DNA of 64,000 nt from Pseudomonas sp. MPC6 (GTDB taxonomy: Bacteria > Pseudomonadota > Gammaproteobacteria > Pseudomonadales > Pseudomonadaceae): NCBI RefSeq assembly GCF_006094435.1, contig NZ_CP034783.1, positions 5,483,001 through 5,547,000 on the forward strand, read 5' to 3'. Shown in pieces: positions 46,533 through 58,510 of the stretch. The stretch's first letter is position 1; the number at the start of each line of letters is the position of its first letter. Both the position numbers and the translations under genes were made by a program. A model generated the notes under the pieces. That model saw only the letters and a program-made list of their open reading frames with translations, was not told the DNA's origin and ran no database searches.

Positions 46533-47369
46533 TTACATGCGCTGCAGATCGCGCTGGGCCAGTTGAGCGGCGGAAGTGCCCGGATATTGGGACACAACCT
46601 GTTGCAGAATGCCTTTGACCTTGTCGGGATGACCAAGGCGACGTTCTACATCAGCGAGCTTGTACAGCGAATCTGGCACTTTGTTGTGCTTTGGATACAA
46701 CTGCGAAACCTTGGCAAAGGCCTGGCCTGCGCCTTGCAGATCACCTTTGGCCAGGTTCACTTCGCCCAACCAGTACTGGGCGTTGCCCGCGTATTGGCTG
46801 TTCGGGTATTTACGCAGGAATGCGGCAAAAGCCTGGCTGGCCTTGTCGAAATCCTTGGCCTTGATCAGGTCGAAGGCTGCATCGTAGTACAGTTTTTCCT
46901 TCGCCGGATCCGCCGGTTCGCTGCCCGCGGCAGGCGCTTGAGCAGCAGCTCCCGCACCTGCGCCGGCTGCCGCACCGGGGGCGTTCAAATCGCCACCGGT
47001 GGAAGAATTATCAGGAGTCGCGGCTGGTGCAACGCCGGATCCTATGCGCCGATCAAGGTCCTGGTATCGCTCCAGGCTTTCTTGCTTCATGCGCGCTACA
47101 TCATTTTGCAGAACTTCGATGATGCCTTGTTGGCGCGAGATCTGCTCCTGCATCGATTGCAGTTGGTTGAACAGCTCGCCCTGTGCCGAGACAGGGGCCG
47201 AAACCCCTCCCCCGGCATAGGCGCCGTTCGTACCGTAACCTGCAGGCGGATAACTGCTCCCGCTATTGTTATAGCCGGAGTTGTCCTCGACCACAGGAAC
47301 CGCAGCCCACACCACAAGGGGTGCGAGGCTGAGAGCCAAAACAGTTACAGCACGACGGCACGTTCGCAT
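46533..47369 (-). CDS. cpoB: Tol-Pal system protein CpoB (YbgF)
   Basis: A 278-residue periplasmic protein. It has a signal peptide (VLALSLAPLVVWAA), an N-terminal coiled coil that trimerises (QLQSMQEQISRQQGIIEVLQNDVARMKQ, about 70-100), a Pro/Ala/Gly-rich linker, and C-terminal TPR repeats (LYYDAAFDLIKAKDFDKASQAF, YAGNAQYWLGEVNLAKG, DSLYKLADVERRLG). It coordinates outer-membrane constriction with peptidoglycan synthesis. It starts 6 bases after the pal stop. Confidence 0.95.
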   Translation of the reverse strand: MRTCRRAVTVLALSLAPLVVWAAVPVVEDNSGYNNSGSSYPPAGYGTNGAYAGGGVSAPVSAQGELFNQLQSMQEQISRQQGIIEVLQNDVARMKQESLERYQDLDRRIGSGVAPAATPDNSSTGGDLNAPGAAAGAGAGAAAQAPAAGSEPADPAKEKLYYDAAFDLIKAKDFDKASQAFAAFLRKYPNSQYAGNAQYWLGEVNLAKGDLQGAGQAFAKVSQLYPKHNKVPDSLYKLADVERRLGHPDKVKGILQQVVSQYPGTSAAQLAQRDLQRM

Positions 47370-47375
47370 GACGAA

Positions 47376-47879
47376 TTACTTACGCAGTTCGACGCGACGG
47401 TTTTGAGCCCAGGACTGCTCGTCGTTGCCGGTAGCAACTGGACGCTCTTCGCCGTAGGAAACCAGTTCCAGCTGAGCTGGGGAAACGCCTTGCAGTACCA
47501 GGTAACGCTGAACGGCTTTCGCACGACGCTCGCCCAGTGCCATGTTGTACTCACGAGTACCACGTTCGTCGGTGTTGCCTTCCAGAACAACGCGAGCGCC
47601 GTTTGCTTTCAGGTCCTTGGCGTGAACGTCCAGAGCGCGCATGGCTTCTGGCTTCAGGTCCGAACTGTCGTATTCGAAGTAGAAAGTGGTGATGGCGCGC
47701 AGAGCAGCTTCTTCGCTCAGGGAACCATCAACGGCACCGGTGTTTGCGCCGTAACCAGCGTTTGGATCAACAGCCACTGCGCCTTCACCGGCATTGTCGC
47801 CGCCTTTGGACGAGCAACCAACGGCTACGGACAAAGCCAGAGCCAGAGCAGCAAACTTACCAAACTTCAGCATTTCCAT
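47376..47879 (-). CDS. pal: Peptidoglycan-associated lipoprotein Pal (OprL)
   Basis: A 167-residue lipoprotein. The signal is [14 protein letters not shown], with the lipobox Cys near residue 22. An OmpA-like peptidoglycan-binding domain (about 60-165) contains [15 protein letters not shown] and [24 protein letters not shown], with the Asp and Arg that bind diaminopimelate. The start MEMLKFGKF (47879) matches OprL of P. aeruginosa; the longer frame to 47903 is unlikely. It anchors the outer membrane to the wall and binds TolB. Confidence 0.97.
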   Translation of the reverse strand: MEMLKFGKFAALALALSVAVGCSSKGGDNAGEGAVAVDPNAGYGANTGAVDGSLSEEAALRAITTFYFEYDSSDLKPEAMRALDVHAKDLKANGARVVLEGNTDERGTREYNMALGERRAKAVQRYLVLQGVSPAQLELVSYGEERPVATGNDEQSWAQNRRVELRK

Positions 47880-47931
47880 CGTGAAACTCCTAATGAACCC
47901 CAATGTGTTAAGTACAACGTGTAGCGCCGCG

Positions 47932-49233
47932 TCAGTTCAGGTAAGGGGACCAGGACGGTTCTCTGACTTCGCCTTGTGCGGTAGGAAGCGGGAGCCTCAC
48001 GCGTCCATTAATGGACACGAGCATCAAGACTCCCCGGCCCTGCTGGCGGGTGGCGTAGATTACCATGGTGCCGTTGGGCGCAACAGTGGGCGACTCGTCC
48101 AGAGTGCTATCAGTGAGTATCTTTACACTGCCGCGCTGCAAATCCTGGGCCGCAACCTTGAAATTGGTGAAGCCTTCCTGGCGATGGATCATGACCAGGG
48201 TCTTTTCGTCAGCCGACAGCTTAGGGTTGGCGTTGTAGTTACCGATGAAGGTCACACGCTCCGCACCACCGCCACCGGCGCTGGTCTTGTAGATCTGTGG
48301 CTTGCCGCCACGGTCGGAGGTGAAGTAGATGGTCGAACCATCCTTGCCCCAGAACGGTTCGGTGTTGATGCCGGGACCGTTGGTGACACGGGTGATCTGA
48401 CGCGAACCCAGGTTCATCACGTAAATGTCCGGGTTACCGTCCTTGGACAGCACGAACGCCAGGCGATTGCCATCCGGCGACCAGGCTGGCGCACCGTTCA
48501 GGCCTTCGAAGTTGGTGATCTGCTCACGGCGACCGGTATCGATGTTCTGCATGAAAATGCGCGGACGCTTCTGCTCGAACGAGACATAGGCGATGCGCTT
48601 GCCGTCCGGTGCGAAACGCGGCGACAGGATCGGCTCGCGCGATTGCAGGAGTGTCACGGCACGGGCACCGTCATAGTCCGAACGCTGCAACGTGTAGCGC
48701 GTGTTCTTCTCGGAGAAGCGCTCGGCGGTCACGTACAGCAGGCGTGTCGAGAACGCTCCCTTGATCCCGGTGAGTTTTTCAAACGACTGGTCGGCAATGT
48801 AGTGCGACATGTCGCGCAGTTGATCGACGCTGCCCGAGACGCTGCCGGTCAGCACTTGCTGCTCGGTGGCGACGTTGAACAGTGCGTATTGAACCTGCAG
48901 GCGACCGCCCGCCGGTGCAACGCTGCCGACCATGACGTACTGGGCACCCAGTGCCTTGAAGTCACGGAAGATAATTTCGCTGGCCTGGCTCGGCTGGCTG
49001 ATCATGTTCTGCTTTGGAATCGGCGAGTAGTAACCCGAGTTGCGCAGGTCGTTACCGATGATTTCGGCCATGTCGTCCGGCAGCACGCTGCCGCCCTGGT
49101 TGCCGAATGGAACGACGGCGATCGGAGTAGCCCGATCGCTGCCGCTGGTAACCAGAATGTTTTTTTCATCTGCTGTCGCCATACCTGCCAGGCAGCAGAT
49201 AACGACAAGCATTCCTCGAAGAAGGTTTCTCAC
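47932..49233 (-). CDS. tolB: Tol-Pal system beta-propeller protein TolB
   Basis: A 433-residue periplasmic protein. It has a signal peptide ([15 protein letters not shown]), an N-terminal anticodon-like domain (about 25-160; [11 protein letters not shown]), and a six-blade propeller with repeated SPDG-type motifs ([44 protein letters not shown]). It binds Pal. Its start overlaps the tolA stop by 4 bases. Confidence 0.97.
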   Translation of the reverse strand: MRNLLRGMLVVICCLAGMATADEKNILVTSGSDRATPIAVVPFGNQGGSVLPDDMAEIIGNDLRNSGYYSPIPKQNMISQPSQASEIIFRDFKALGAQYVMVGSVAPAGGRLQVQYALFNVATEQQVLTGSVSGSVDQLRDMSHYIADQSFEKLTGIKGAFSTRLLYVTAERFSEKNTRYTLQRSDYDGARAVTLLQSREPILSPRFAPDGKRIAYVSFEQKRPRIFMQNIDTGRREQITNFEGLNGAPAWSPDGNRLAFVLSKDGNPDIYVMNLGSRQITRVTNGPGINTEPFWGKDGSTIYFTSDRGGKPQIYKTSAGGGGAERVTFIGNYNANPKLSADEKTLVMIHRQEGFTNFKVAAQDLQRGSVKILTDSTLDESPTVAPNGTMVIYATRQQGRGVLMLVSINGRVRLPLPTAQGEVREPSWSPYLN

Positions 49234-50327
49234 AAGGCTAGATCCTCAGGTGTGAATGTCATCTTGAATGAACGATAGGGAGCGAAATCGCTCGGTTTCA
49301 TTCCCTGCATTTCTGTCAAACGTCCAATATTCTTGACCGCGGCTACCGCCGAAGCATCAAACGGACCATCGCCACTGGACCTGGCGACACTGACCGTAGC
49401 CAATGTACCGTCCGGCAACATGCCGATTTGCAACACGACCGTCATGCCTTTGCGTGCCGAAGGTGGACGAGCCCAGCCTTCTGCTGCGCGAGCACGAATC
49501 AGATCATCGAAACTGCCGGCGACTTCGTCACCCAGCTCGTCCGCCAAGGCCTGCTGACGCTGTGGCGTGTCGGAAAGCAAATCTGCCAGGGCCTGGGCCT
49601 TTTTGTCTTCGGCGGATTTACGTGCCGCTTCCTGCGATTTCTTCTTCGCAGCATCGGCAGCAGCTTTCTTCTTCGCGTCTTCGGCGACTTTCTTCTTCGC
49701 CTCTTCAGCTTCAGACTTCTTCTTGGCGTCTTCGGCGGCTTTCTTCTTCGCGTCTTCGACGATCTTTTTCTTCGCTTCTTCAGCGGCCGCTTTCTTGGCC
49801 TCTTCTTCAGCTGCTTTCTTGGCTTCTTCTTCAGACTTCTTCTTGGCTATATCAGCCAATTGTTTCTCTTCGGCCTTTTTGGCTTCGGCGGTCTTCTTCG
49901 CTTCGTCAGCTTTCTTGGCTTCATCGGCTTTCTTGGCTTCATCAGCCTTTTTTGCCTCTTCCGCTTTCTTCGTCTCGTCGGCCTTCTTGGATTCTTCGGC
50001 TTTTTGAGCCGCGTCTTCCTTCTTTTGTTCCGCGGCCTTGATCGCTTCCTGTTCGATCTTTTTCTGTTCCATCTGTTCGACTTCGGTCTGGCGCGCGGCG
50101 GATTTCTTCGCCTCACCCGCAATCTTCTGATTGGTCTGGGTGGTCGCCTGACTTTTCGATTTCAGCTGGTACAGGGTCGCCTGGACAATCGGCTTGGCCG
50201 GCGGCAGTTCCGGTGTGAAGGCAAAACTGACGAACAGCATGCCAAAAACCAGCACGTGCAAGACCAGCGCCCAGACACTAGGCCAGAAATAGCTTTCCGA
50301 GGCGGACGGCTCTCGCATTTGCTGCAT
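49230..50327 (-). CDS. tolA: Tol-Pal system inner-membrane protein TolA
   Basis: A 365-residue protein with one TM near residues 14-36 ([20 protein letters not shown]), a long Lys/Ala/Glu-rich helical domain II (about 70-250, built on repeats such as KKADEAKKA) that spans the periplasm, and a C-terminal domain III (about 265-365; [24 protein letters not shown]) that contacts TolB/Pal. The repeated AAG/GCC codons give long open frames on the other strand that are not genes. The ATG overlaps the last base of the tolR stop codon. Confidence 0.96.
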   Translation of the reverse strand: MQQMREPSASESYFWPSVWALVLHVLVFGMLFVSFAFTPELPPAKPIVQATLYQLKSKSQATTQTNQKIAGEAKKSAARQTEVEQMEQKKIEQEAIKAAEQKKEDAAQKAEESKKADETKKAEEAKKADEAKKADEAKKADEAKKTAEAKKAEEKQLADIAKKKSEEEAKKAAEEEAKKAAAEEAKKKIVEDAKKKAAEDAKKKSEAEEAKKKVAEDAKKKAAADAAKKKSQEAARKSAEDKKAQALADLLSDTPQRQQALADELGDEVAGSFDDLIRARAAEGWARPPSARKGMTVVLQIGMLPDGTLATVSVARSSGDGPFDASAVAAVKNIGRLTEMQGMKPSDFAPYRSFKMTFTPEDLAL

Positions 50328-50788
50328 CAGGGTGCCTCGGTAATCAAGCCAACATTACCGACCCCGGCTTTCTGCAACCCGCCCATGGCGCCCATGACGG
50401 CACCGTAATCGACGGTCTTGTCGCCGCGGATGAACACCTGGGTGCGCTTGCCGTTACTGTTGCCGGCGCTGATGATCTTGGTCACCGCGCTGGTCATCTG
50501 CGGCAAGGTCATGGCCTTGTCCTGCTGCTTTTCGGTGTCGACTTCGCTGCCAAGGTTCCAGTAATAGGTCTTGTCAGCCTTGATCGAAATGGTCAGGACC
50601 TGGGTGTTGTTGTCCTGCGGCAAGGCTTCGCTGGAAACCTTGGGCAGATCAACTTTCACGCCCTGATTGAGCATCGGCGCGGTCACCATGAAGATGACCA
50701 GCAGTACCAGCATCACGTCGATGTAAGGCACCACGTTCATCTCGGCGACCGGCTTGCGCTTTTTGCGAGCTCGAGCGATTAAAGCCAT
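50327..50788 (-). CDS. tolR: Tol-Pal system protein TolR
   Basis: A 153-residue ExbD/TolR-family protein with a short cytoplasmic start (ARKKRKPVAEMN) and one TM (PYIDVMLVLLVIFMV, about 21-40). The membrane Asp in YIDVML is required for proton-driven work with TolQ. A periplasmic domain follows. It sits 14 bases after tolQ. Confidence 0.96.
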   Translation of the reverse strand: MALIARARKKRKPVAEMNVVPYIDVMLVLLVIFMVTAPMLNQGVKVDLPKVSSEALPQDNNTQVLTISIKADKTYYWNLGSEVDTEKQQDKAMTLPQMTSAVTKIISAGNSNGKRTQVFIRGDKTVDYGAVMGAMGGLQKAGVGNVGLITEAP

Positions 50789-50802
50789 TGGAAATTACCT
50801 GC

Positions 50803-51498
50803 TTATTCTTCGCTGGTGTGCACTTTGCGGTGCAGGATCGCCTGGAATTCATCGGCGAAGGTGTAGTAACGGCTCAGCAGGGTTTCGCTGCGGGCAGCAA
50901 AACGGTTGTAAGCGATAACGGCCGGGATCGCGGCGAACAGACCGATCGCGGTGGCGATCAGCGCTTCGGCGATGCCTGGGGCCACAGTGGCCAGGGTCGC
51001 TTGCTGGGCAGTGGCCAGGCCACGGAAGGAGTTCATGATGCCCCAGACCGTACCGAACAGACCGATGTAGGGGCTGACGGAACCGACGGTGGCGAGGAAC
51101 GGCAAGCTCTGCTCGAGCTTCTCTTCCTCACGGGAAATGGCGACGCGCATGGCACGGGCCACGCCTTCCATGACCGCTTCCGGATCAACGCCAGGCTGCT
51201 GGCGCAGACGGGAGAATTCCTTGAAACCGGCACGGAAAATCTGCTCGACACCCGAATCCGGATCAGGGTTGCTGCCGGCCTGGCGGTAGAGTTTGGACAA
51301 ATCGATGCCCGACCAGAAACGCTCCTCGAAGCTCTCCAGGGCACGCCGACCGGCGCGCAGCAAGTTGCTGCGCTGAAAGATCATGATCCATGAGGTCACC
51401 GATGCGGCTACCAGGATCAGCATTACCAGTTGCACCACGATACTGGCATTGCTGACCAGGCTCCACATGGAGGAATGGTCGACGACGTTAGCTTCCAC
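50803..51498 (-). CDS. tolQ: Tol-Pal system proton-channel subunit TolQ
   Basis: A 231-residue ExbB/TolQ-family protein with three TM segments: near residues 15-37 ([21 protein letters not shown]), 133-155 ([19 protein letters not shown]) and 170-192. The conserved [18 protein letters not shown] and [18 protein letters not shown] are the channel helices. Its start overlaps the ybgC stop by 11 bases. Confidence 0.97.
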   Translation of the reverse strand: MEANVVDHSSMWSLVSNASIVVQLVMLILVAASVTSWIMIFQRSNLLRAGRRALESFEERFWSGIDLSKLYRQAGSNPDPDSGVEQIFRAGFKEFSRLRQQPGVDPEAVMEGVARAMRVAISREEEKLEQSLPFLATVGSVSPYIGLFGTVWGIMNSFRGLATAQQATLATVAPGIAEALIATAIGLFAAIPAVIAYNRFAARSETLLSRYYTFADEFQAILHRKVHTSEE

Positions 51499-51955
51499 GC
51501 TTTATCTCCTGCTTTGAGTGTGTACCCGCGCCGCTCACGTCGGCAAAGGCCGTACGTAGAGCTTCGGGAATGGCCCGGGGTTTTAAACTGTCAGTGCGCA
51601 CACAGGCCACCAGAAACTGCCCTTCACAGAGCAGCACATCATCCGTAGCCCGCCTGACCTGCTGCTTGAAACGCAGACTGGCACGGTTCAATTCGATTAC
51701 CTCGGCGCTTACCAGCAGCTCGTCGTCCAGTCGCGCCGGCGCGTGGTAACGCGCTTCGCTGGAATGCACGACAAACAACAGGTCCTCACCTGCCAGCGCC
51801 GACTGGGCAAAGCCCAGCTCCCGGAGCCGCTCGGTTCGAGCCCGTTCCATAAACTTGAGGTAATTGACGTAATACACGATGCCGCCCGCATCGGTGTCCT
51901 CGTAATAAACGCGACAACGAAATGCGAAAGGCCCAAGCCCGTTTTGCGCGCGCAT
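51488..51955 (-). CDS. ybgC: Tol-Pal-associated acyl-CoA thioesterase YbgC
   Basis: A 155-residue hotdog-fold thioesterase with the 4-hydroxybenzoyl-CoA thioesterase signature [27 protein letters not shown], split here as YYEDTDAGG (Asp near residue 21) and [12 protein letters not shown]. It hydrolyses acyl-CoA or acyl-ACP at the membrane. It is the first gene of the ybgC-tolQRAB-pal-cpoB operon. Confidence 0.95.
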   Translation of the reverse strand: MRAQNGLGPFAFRCRVYYEDTDAGGIVYYVNYLKFMERARTERLRELGFAQSALAGEDLLFVVHSSEARYHAPARLDDELLVSAEVIELNRASLRFKQQVRRATDDVLLCEGQFLVACVRTDSLKPRAIPEALRTAFADVSGAGTHSKQEIKRGS

Positions 51956-52082
51956 ACTCTAGTGCTTACTCCTCAGGTTGCCAATCCGGCCAGGCAACTG
52001 TTTTTCATTGTTCTGCGGCTTTCTCGCGAAAGTACGGTCCTAGGACAGCACAATGCCCGAAAATTCAACGCGCAAAAGTTAA

Positions 52083-53144
52083 TTAATCGTCCACTGCATC
52101 GAGGAACTCGTCTACCACGGGCATCTCGCCCAATCGTGACGGAATGTTTAAACCGAAATGCAGATACGCATGCCGCGTCACCACCCGCCCCCGCGGTGTG
52201 CGCATGATGTAGCCCTGCTGGATCAGGTACGGCTCCAGCACGTCTTCGATGGTGTGACGCTCTTCGCTGATCGCGGCTGCCAGGCTATCGACCCCGACCG
52301 GGCCACCGTCGAACTTCTCGATCATGGTCAGCAACAGACGTCGGTCCTGGTGATCGAAGCCACGCTCATCGACATCCAGCAGGTTCAAGGCCAGGTCGGC
52401 GATCGGCTTGGTGATATGGCCCTTGGCGCGAACCTCGGCATAGTCCCGCACCCGGCGCAACAGGCGGTTGGCGATCCGCGGGGTGCCGCGGGCACGACGG
52501 GCGATTTCAAAGGCGCCTTCCGGGTCCAGCGGCAAGCCGAGAATGTTCGCCGAACGGCCGACAATCGTTGCCAGGTCGGCGGTGCTGTAGAACTCAAGGC
52601 GCTGGACGATGCCGAAACGGTCACGCAACGGATTGGTCAGCATGCCGGCCCTCGTGGTCGCGCCGACCAGGGTGAATGGCGGCAGGTCGAGCTTGATCGA
52701 GCGCGCAGCCGGCCCTTCGCCGATCATGATGTCGAGCTGGAAATCCTCCATCGCCGGGTACAGCACTTCTTCGACGATCGGCGAGAGTCGATGGATCTCG
52801 TCGATGAACAGCACATCATGCGGCTCAAGGTTGGTCAGGAGCGCAGCCAGGTCGCCCGGGCGCTCAAGGACCGGGCCCGACGTGCTTTTGATCGACACCC
52901 CCATTTCCTGGGCGATGATGTTGGCCAGGGTGGTCTTGCCCAGACCCGGCGGGCCGAAGATCAATGTGTGGTCCAGGGACTCGTTACGTCCACGGGCCGC
53001 CTGGATGAACAATTCCATTTGCTCGCGAACGGTCGGCTGGCCAATGTATTCGGCCAGGCTGACGGGACGAATGGCCCGGTCCTGGACTTCCTCGCGGTCA
53101 CGGGGGGCACCCGTGGCGGCGATCAGACGGTCAGCTTCAATCAC
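52083..53144 (-). CDS. ruvB: Holliday junction branch-migration ATPase RuvB
   Basis: A 353-residue AAA+ helicase motor with Walker [14 protein letters not shown] near residue 63, Walker [13 protein letters not shown] near 112, sensor 1 [11 protein letters not shown] near 160 with an arginine finger DRFG, and a C-terminal winged helix ([16 protein letters not shown]). It starts directly after the ruvA stop codon and drives branch migration on RuvA. Confidence 0.98.
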   Translation of the reverse strand: MIEADRLIAATGAPRDREEVQDRAIRPVSLAEYIGQPTVREQMELFIQAARGRNESLDHTLIFGPPGLGKTTLANIIAQEMGVSIKSTSGPVLERPGDLAALLTNLEPHDVLFIDEIHRLSPIVEEVLYPAMEDFQLDIMIGEGPAARSIKLDLPPFTLVGATTRAGMLTNPLRDRFGIVQRLEFYSTADLATIVGRSANILGLPLDPEGAFEIARRARGTPRIANRLLRRVRDYAEVRAKGHITKPIADLALNLLDVDERGFDHQDRRLLLTMIEKFDGGPVGVDSLAAAISEERHTIEDVLEPYLIQQGYIMRTPRGRVVTRHAYLHFGLNIPSRLGEMPVVDEFLDAVDD

Positions 53145-53759
53145 TTAAATCATTCCCTTCAGGGCGCGACGAATCATGTCTTCACTACTCAAACCTTTCT
53201 CCTTGATCGCGGAAATCGCCTTGCTGGCTTCCTGCGGCTTGTAGCCCAGGGAAATCAGCGCGCTGACCGCGTCATTTTCGGCGGTGGCGACCGGAGCCGC
53301 GTCCGGCCCGCCCGGCTGGTTTGGCACCAGGGCGAACATCGCCGGTACCGTTTCCCAGGCCTTGAAGCGGTCCTTGAGTTCCACCAGCAAACGCTCGGCA
53401 GTCTTCTTGCCCACGCCCGGCACCTTGGTCAGGGCCGAGGTGTCCTGGGACTGCACGCAACGCACCAGCTCATCGACTTCCAGACTCGACATCAAGGCCA
53501 GGGCCAGTTTCGGCCCTACACCATTGAGACGGATCAACTCGCGAAAAAAGTCTCGCTCACGCTTGCCGAAGAAGCCATAGAGTAACTGCGCGTCTTCGCG
53601 TACGACTAAATGGGTGTGCAAGGTCAGCGGTTCACCGACCGACGGCAAGCGATACAGCGTGGTCATGGGCACTTCCAGCTCATACCCCAGACCATTTACA
53701 TCCAGAATCAGGTGCGGCGGCTGTTTCTCAGCCAGTGTGCCGCGCAAGCGTCCAATCAC
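53145..53759 (-). CDS. ruvA: Holliday junction-binding protein RuvA
   Basis: A 204-residue tetrameric DNA-binding protein. It has an N-terminal OB fold ([23 protein letters not shown]), two HhH motifs ([16 protein letters not shown] and [16 protein letters not shown], about 70-125), and a C-terminal RuvB-binding three-helix domain ([22 protein letters not shown]). It is followed without a gap by ruvB. Confidence 0.98.
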   Translation of the reverse strand: MIGRLRGTLAEKQPPHLILDVNGLGYELEVPMTTLYRLPSVGEPLTLHTHLVVREDAQLLYGFFGKRERDFFRELIRLNGVGPKLALALMSSLEVDELVRCVQSQDTSALTKVPGVGKKTAERLLVELKDRFKAWETVPAMFALVPNQPGGPDAAPVATAENDAVSALISLGYKPQEASKAISAIKEKGLSSEDMIRRALKGMI

Positions 53760-53811
53760 GTTTCAGATCCTTGAGCGTTGGCCAGATCAGTGCTGGCGAC
53801 TGACGGAACAA

Positions 53812-53844
53812 GGGTTTTGCGCCGACGACCCAGGCGCAAAACCC
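53812..53844. other. 12-base perfect inverted repeat between ruvC and ruvA
   Basis: GGGTTTTGCGCC and GGCGCAAAACCC surround a 9-base loop. Neither side has a proper T-run. It may attenuate or stabilise the ruvC transcript. Confidence 0.5.
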
Positions 53845-53874
53845 CCGCTCCATAAAAAATGATTGTTGATGCTA

Positions 53875-54399
53875 TCAGAGACGCAGGCGCCCGCCACGAC
53901 TGCGTGCCGCGCCCAGGCCATGCGGCAACAGGCTGGAACGGGTGTGGGCATGGCAAATGGCAATGGCCAGGGCGTCCGAGGCATCGATTTGCGGCTTGCT
54001 GGTCAATTTCAACATGTGCATGACCATCATCTGCACCTGCTCTTTATTGGCCGCGCCGGTGCCGGTCACGGCCTGTTTGACCTGGGTGGCGGTGTATTCG
54101 GCGATTTCCAGGTTTTCTTCGGCACCGGCAACGATCGCTGCGCCGCGGGCCTGGCCGAGCTTCAACGCAGAGTCGGCGTTGCGCGCCATGAACACCTTTT
54201 CAATGCCCATGGTCACCGGCCCGTAGGTCTGGATGACCTCACGCACGCTGCGATAGACGATTTGCAGGCGTTCGTGCAACTCGCCGGAACCGGTGCGGAT
54301 GCAGCCCGATGCCACGTATACGCAGCCACGGCCGGTATCACATACCACGCCATAACCGGTGATGCGCGAACCGGGGTCGATACCAAGAATTAAAGTCAT
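53875..54399 (-). CDS. ruvC: Holliday junction resolvase RuvC
   Basis: A 174-residue RNase H-fold endonuclease that cuts Holliday junctions. Acidic catalytic residues are seen in [14 protein letters not shown] (Asp7), [11 protein letters not shown] (Glu near residue 67), and the C-terminal [14 protein letters not shown] with two Asp. The start at 54399 is chosen because it gives the family N-terminus MTLILGID; the longer frame to 54486 reads a REPIN. Confidence 0.97.
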   Translation of the reverse strand: MTLILGIDPGSRITGYGVVCDTGRGCVYVASGCIRTGSGELHERLQIVYRSVREVIQTYGPVTMGIEKVFMARNADSALKLGQARGAAIVAGAEENLEIAEYTATQVKQAVTGTGAANKEQVQMMVMHMLKLTSKPQIDASDALAIAICHAHTRSSLLPHGLGAARSRGGRLRL

Positions 54400-54449
54400 A
54401 ACGCCTGCGGGTTCAGAAAAAACACGGTATTCAATACACGAATAACAAA

Positions 54450-54539
54450 TGTGGGAGCGGGCTTGCTCGCGAATACGGTTCCACATTCAGCAACAATGTT
54501 GCCTGAAAATCCGCATTCGCGAGCAAGCCCGCTCCCACA
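54450..54539. repeat. REPIN between yebC and ruvC
   Basis: A TGTGGGAGCGGGCTTGCTCG inverted pair between two same-strand genes. Confidence 0.9.
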
Positions 54540-54556
54540 TTGAATAATAGCTGCCC

Positions 54557-55303
54557 TTATCCGAGCTGTGCGGCCACTGACTCCGGGATGTCCGCGTTGG
54601 AATAAACGTTCTGCACATCATCCAGGTCTTCAAGCATGTCGATCAGCTTGAGCACCTTCTCGGCGCCTTCCAGGTCCAGTTCGGCACTGGTGGTCGGCAG
54701 CATCACGATTTCCGCGTCATCACCTTTGAAACCGGCGGCTTCCAGGGCGTTACGCACCGAGTAGAAACCGGCAAACGAAGTGAACACGTCGATGGACCCG
54801 TCTTCGTGGGTGACCACGTCATCGGCGTCGGCTTCCATGGCCGCTTCCATCAGCGCGTCTTCATCGACCCCTGGCGCGAACGAGATCTGGCCCTTGCGCT
54901 CGAACAGGTAAGCCACCGAACCGTCGGTACCGAGGTTGCCCCCGCATTTGCTGAACGCATGGCGCACAGCCGCGGCGGTACGGTTGCGGTTGTCGGTCAT
55001 GCACTCGACCATCACCGCCACACCCCCTGGGCCGTAGCCTTCGTAGGTCAGTTCGACCATGTCGTCGGTATCGGCCGCACCGGCACCGCGGGCCACCGCA
55101 CGGTCGATGATGTCCCGGCTCATATTCGCGCCAAGGGCCTTGTCCAGCGCCAGTCGCAAACGCGGGTTGGAACCCGGATCGCCGCCACCCTGACGGGCAG
55201 CGACCGTCAGCTCACGAATCCACTTGGTGAAAATCTTGCCCTTCTTGGCATCCTGACGTTCTTTGCGGTGCTTGATGTTCGCCCACTTGGAATGACCCGC
55301 CAT
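54557..55303 (-). CDS. yebC: YebC/PmpR-family (TACO1-like) protein
   Basis: A 248-residue protein with the invariant start [21 protein letters not shown], then [26 protein letters not shown] near residue 55 and [23 protein letters not shown] near 95. It is known as a DNA-binding regulator (PmpR) in P. aeruginosa, and recent work on the family points to ribosome-associated help with difficult sequences. The start at 55303 is fixed by MAGHSKW. It lies next to aspS and ruvC, a common order. Confidence 0.96.
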   Translation of the reverse strand: MAGHSKWANIKHRKERQDAKKGKIFTKWIRELTVAARQGGGDPGSNPRLRLALDKALGANMSRDIIDRAVARGAGAADTDDMVELTYEGYGPGGVAVMVECMTDNRNRTAAAVRHAFSKCGGNLGTDGSVAYLFERKGQISFAPGVDEDALMEAAMEADADDVVTHEDGSIDVFTSFAGFYSVRNALEAAGFKGDDAEIVMLPTTSAELDLEGAEKVLKLIDMLEDLDDVQNVYSNADIPESVAAQLG

Positions 55304-55385
55304 ATCTCGCTCCGAATTCTCTTTGAAACATTGCCCGCCACGCCATGACGCGCCAGCCGGCAAATAAAAATCTCGACCTGCCTAT

Positions 55386-55414
55386 AAAGAAAGGGCGCAT
55401 CCGAAGATGCGCCC
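55386..55414 (-). terminator. Terminator of aspS
   Basis: GGGCGCATC and GATGCGCCC surround TTCG on the minus strand, followed by TTTCTTT. It begins 13 bases past the aspS stop. Confidence 0.9.
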
Positions 55415-55426
55415 GCAAGGTCAGCC

Positions 55427-57202
<1,776 letters not shown>

Positions 57203-57324
57203 GGTAGTAGTTTCACTTCTCGTAATTCGAAATTCGGTTGGAGACCTTGCCCGTATCCTGCCCCTGTGAAAGGCGCCAGACGATGCAAGAGCTCGCACGT
57301 GTCGTTCAACTCAGGTTCCTGACC

Positions 57325-57546
57325 CTAGTCGGCCTTGTCGCCGCCGGCCAGGTTCTTCTTCGAACCGGTCTTGAAATCGGTTTCGTACCAGCCGTTGCCG
57401 CTGAGGCGGAATCCCGGCATGGACAGCATCTTCTTAAGCTCTGGCGCCTGGCAGGCAGGGCAGTCGACCAGCGGTGCTGCGCTGATCTTTTGAATGGCTT
57501 CCAACTGATGACCACAGGAAGCACATTGATAGTCGTACATCGGCAT
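57325..57546 (-). CDS. FmdB-family zinc-ribbon protein
   Basis: A 73-residue putative regulator. The zinc ribbon is formed by CASCGHQLEAIQ and DCPACQAPELKKML, followed by GFRLSGNGWYETDFKTG. The start at MPMYDYQC (57546) is preferred; the longer frame to 57660 adds an unrelated N-terminus. It lies upstream of aspS on the same strand, as often seen in Pseudomonas, and may be co-transcribed with it. Function unknown. Confidence 0.9.
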   Translation of the reverse strand: MPMYDYQCASCGHQLEAIQKISAAPLVDCPACQAPELKKMLSMPGFRLSGNGWYETDFKTGSKKNLAGGDKAD

Positions 57547-57681
57547 GGGGGTTGTCTCGGCGATCAGATTGCTACCGCTCACGCTGGGTTTTGCGGCAAA
57601 GAGCGGGATTATATCCATTAAATGCAGCCTGTGCAGCCGTAAGACTGCACAGATCGACACTCGAGCATTCCACTGCCACCG

Positions 57682-58020
57682 CTAGGCCGTAGCCGGGCAA
57701 CTTCCTTCCTTCAGGCTATGCACCACACAGACAACCCGTACCAGAGCGCTGAAATTCTTCACCCCGCCGTGCCGCAAATGCACTTCACGGTCCACATGAG
57801 ACAGCAGCGTACTGACCGAGCAACGATTGACCTTGGCGATTTCGCCCAAAATATCCCAATAGACCTGTTCAAGCCGCAAACAGGTCGCAAAACCATTCAA
57901 GCGTACGGACCGGGAAAATGGCTCGGCCAGCCCCATATCGAATTCTCTGACAAATGGATCGATCCTTATATCCTTGGGTAGCCCCCCCCTTGCCTCGCTT
58001 TGCCTGCCTTCATTAACCAT
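57682..58020 (-). CDS. Ribbon-helix-helix domain protein
   Basis: A 112-residue protein. The C-terminal half has an RHH_4-like pattern: SRSVRLNGFATCLRLEQVYWDILGEIAK near residues 36-63, split as RSVRLNGF (strand), LRLEQVYWDILGEIA (helix 1) and SVSTLLSHVDREV (helix 2). This is the arylsulfotransferase-neighbour RHH family. It probably binds DNA as a dimer. Its target is unknown and no operator was identified nearby. Confidence 0.75.
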   Translation of the reverse strand: MVNEGRQSEARGGLPKDIRIDPFVREFDMGLAEPFSRSVRLNGFATCLRLEQVYWDILGEIAKVNRCSVSTLLSHVDREVHLRHGGVKNFSALVRVVCVVHSLKEGSCPATA

Positions 58021-58510
58021 ACCGGTGACACTCCTTTGCCATACCTGGTTTGTATAAGAGCCCTGTTGCGATTCTTATAAAAGCGCAGGCGCAAAGTTAT
58101 CTCCAGATGACTTTATGACCATCAACGTAGGATAAGCCGACAGCTGAAGACAGATGATGGAGACCGTCCTGGTCAGAACCTTTTCCCACACAACCTGATG
58201 CCAAATCATTCAAGCGCGAACGACACCTGACGTGCATCGCCCGCGCTCGAGTCTGTTACTGATCCAGCCGCGCATAAACGGAACACCCTGGATAGCCCGG
58301 TGATCCGCGGCGCCCGTGAACCGCCGGACTCCTTGATTTGAGTAGCCTGCAGCTTTGCTGTTAAATAGGCAGTGTGTCGTCGGCCTCTATTTTTCCGGGT
58401 GCTGCGCATAGGCTGATAGCGGGTACGTGTCCAACGCCTCTTATTGTTCTGAAGCGAACCGTGCTCCGTCAGCTCTTCCTTGTGATCCGTCTTAACGTGA
58501 GTTAATCAAA
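58021..58510. other. Intergenic region with no recognisable gene
   Basis: 490 bases between the divergent RHH and membrane/cold-shock genes. I see no ORF with coding character, no tRNA and no strong terminator. It must contain both promoters and perhaps a long leader for the cold-shock-domain gene. Confidence 0.5.

Noticed and set aside
49403..50408. Long plus-strand frames rich in Phe/Leu/Ser opposite tolA
   Set aside because: They arise from the Lys/Ala/Glu repeats of TolA read on the other strand and could be mistaken for membrane proteins.
58021..58510. Small ORFs in the gap before the cold-shock fusion
   Set aside because: No SD, no family resemblance and no codon bias. Treated as intergenic.
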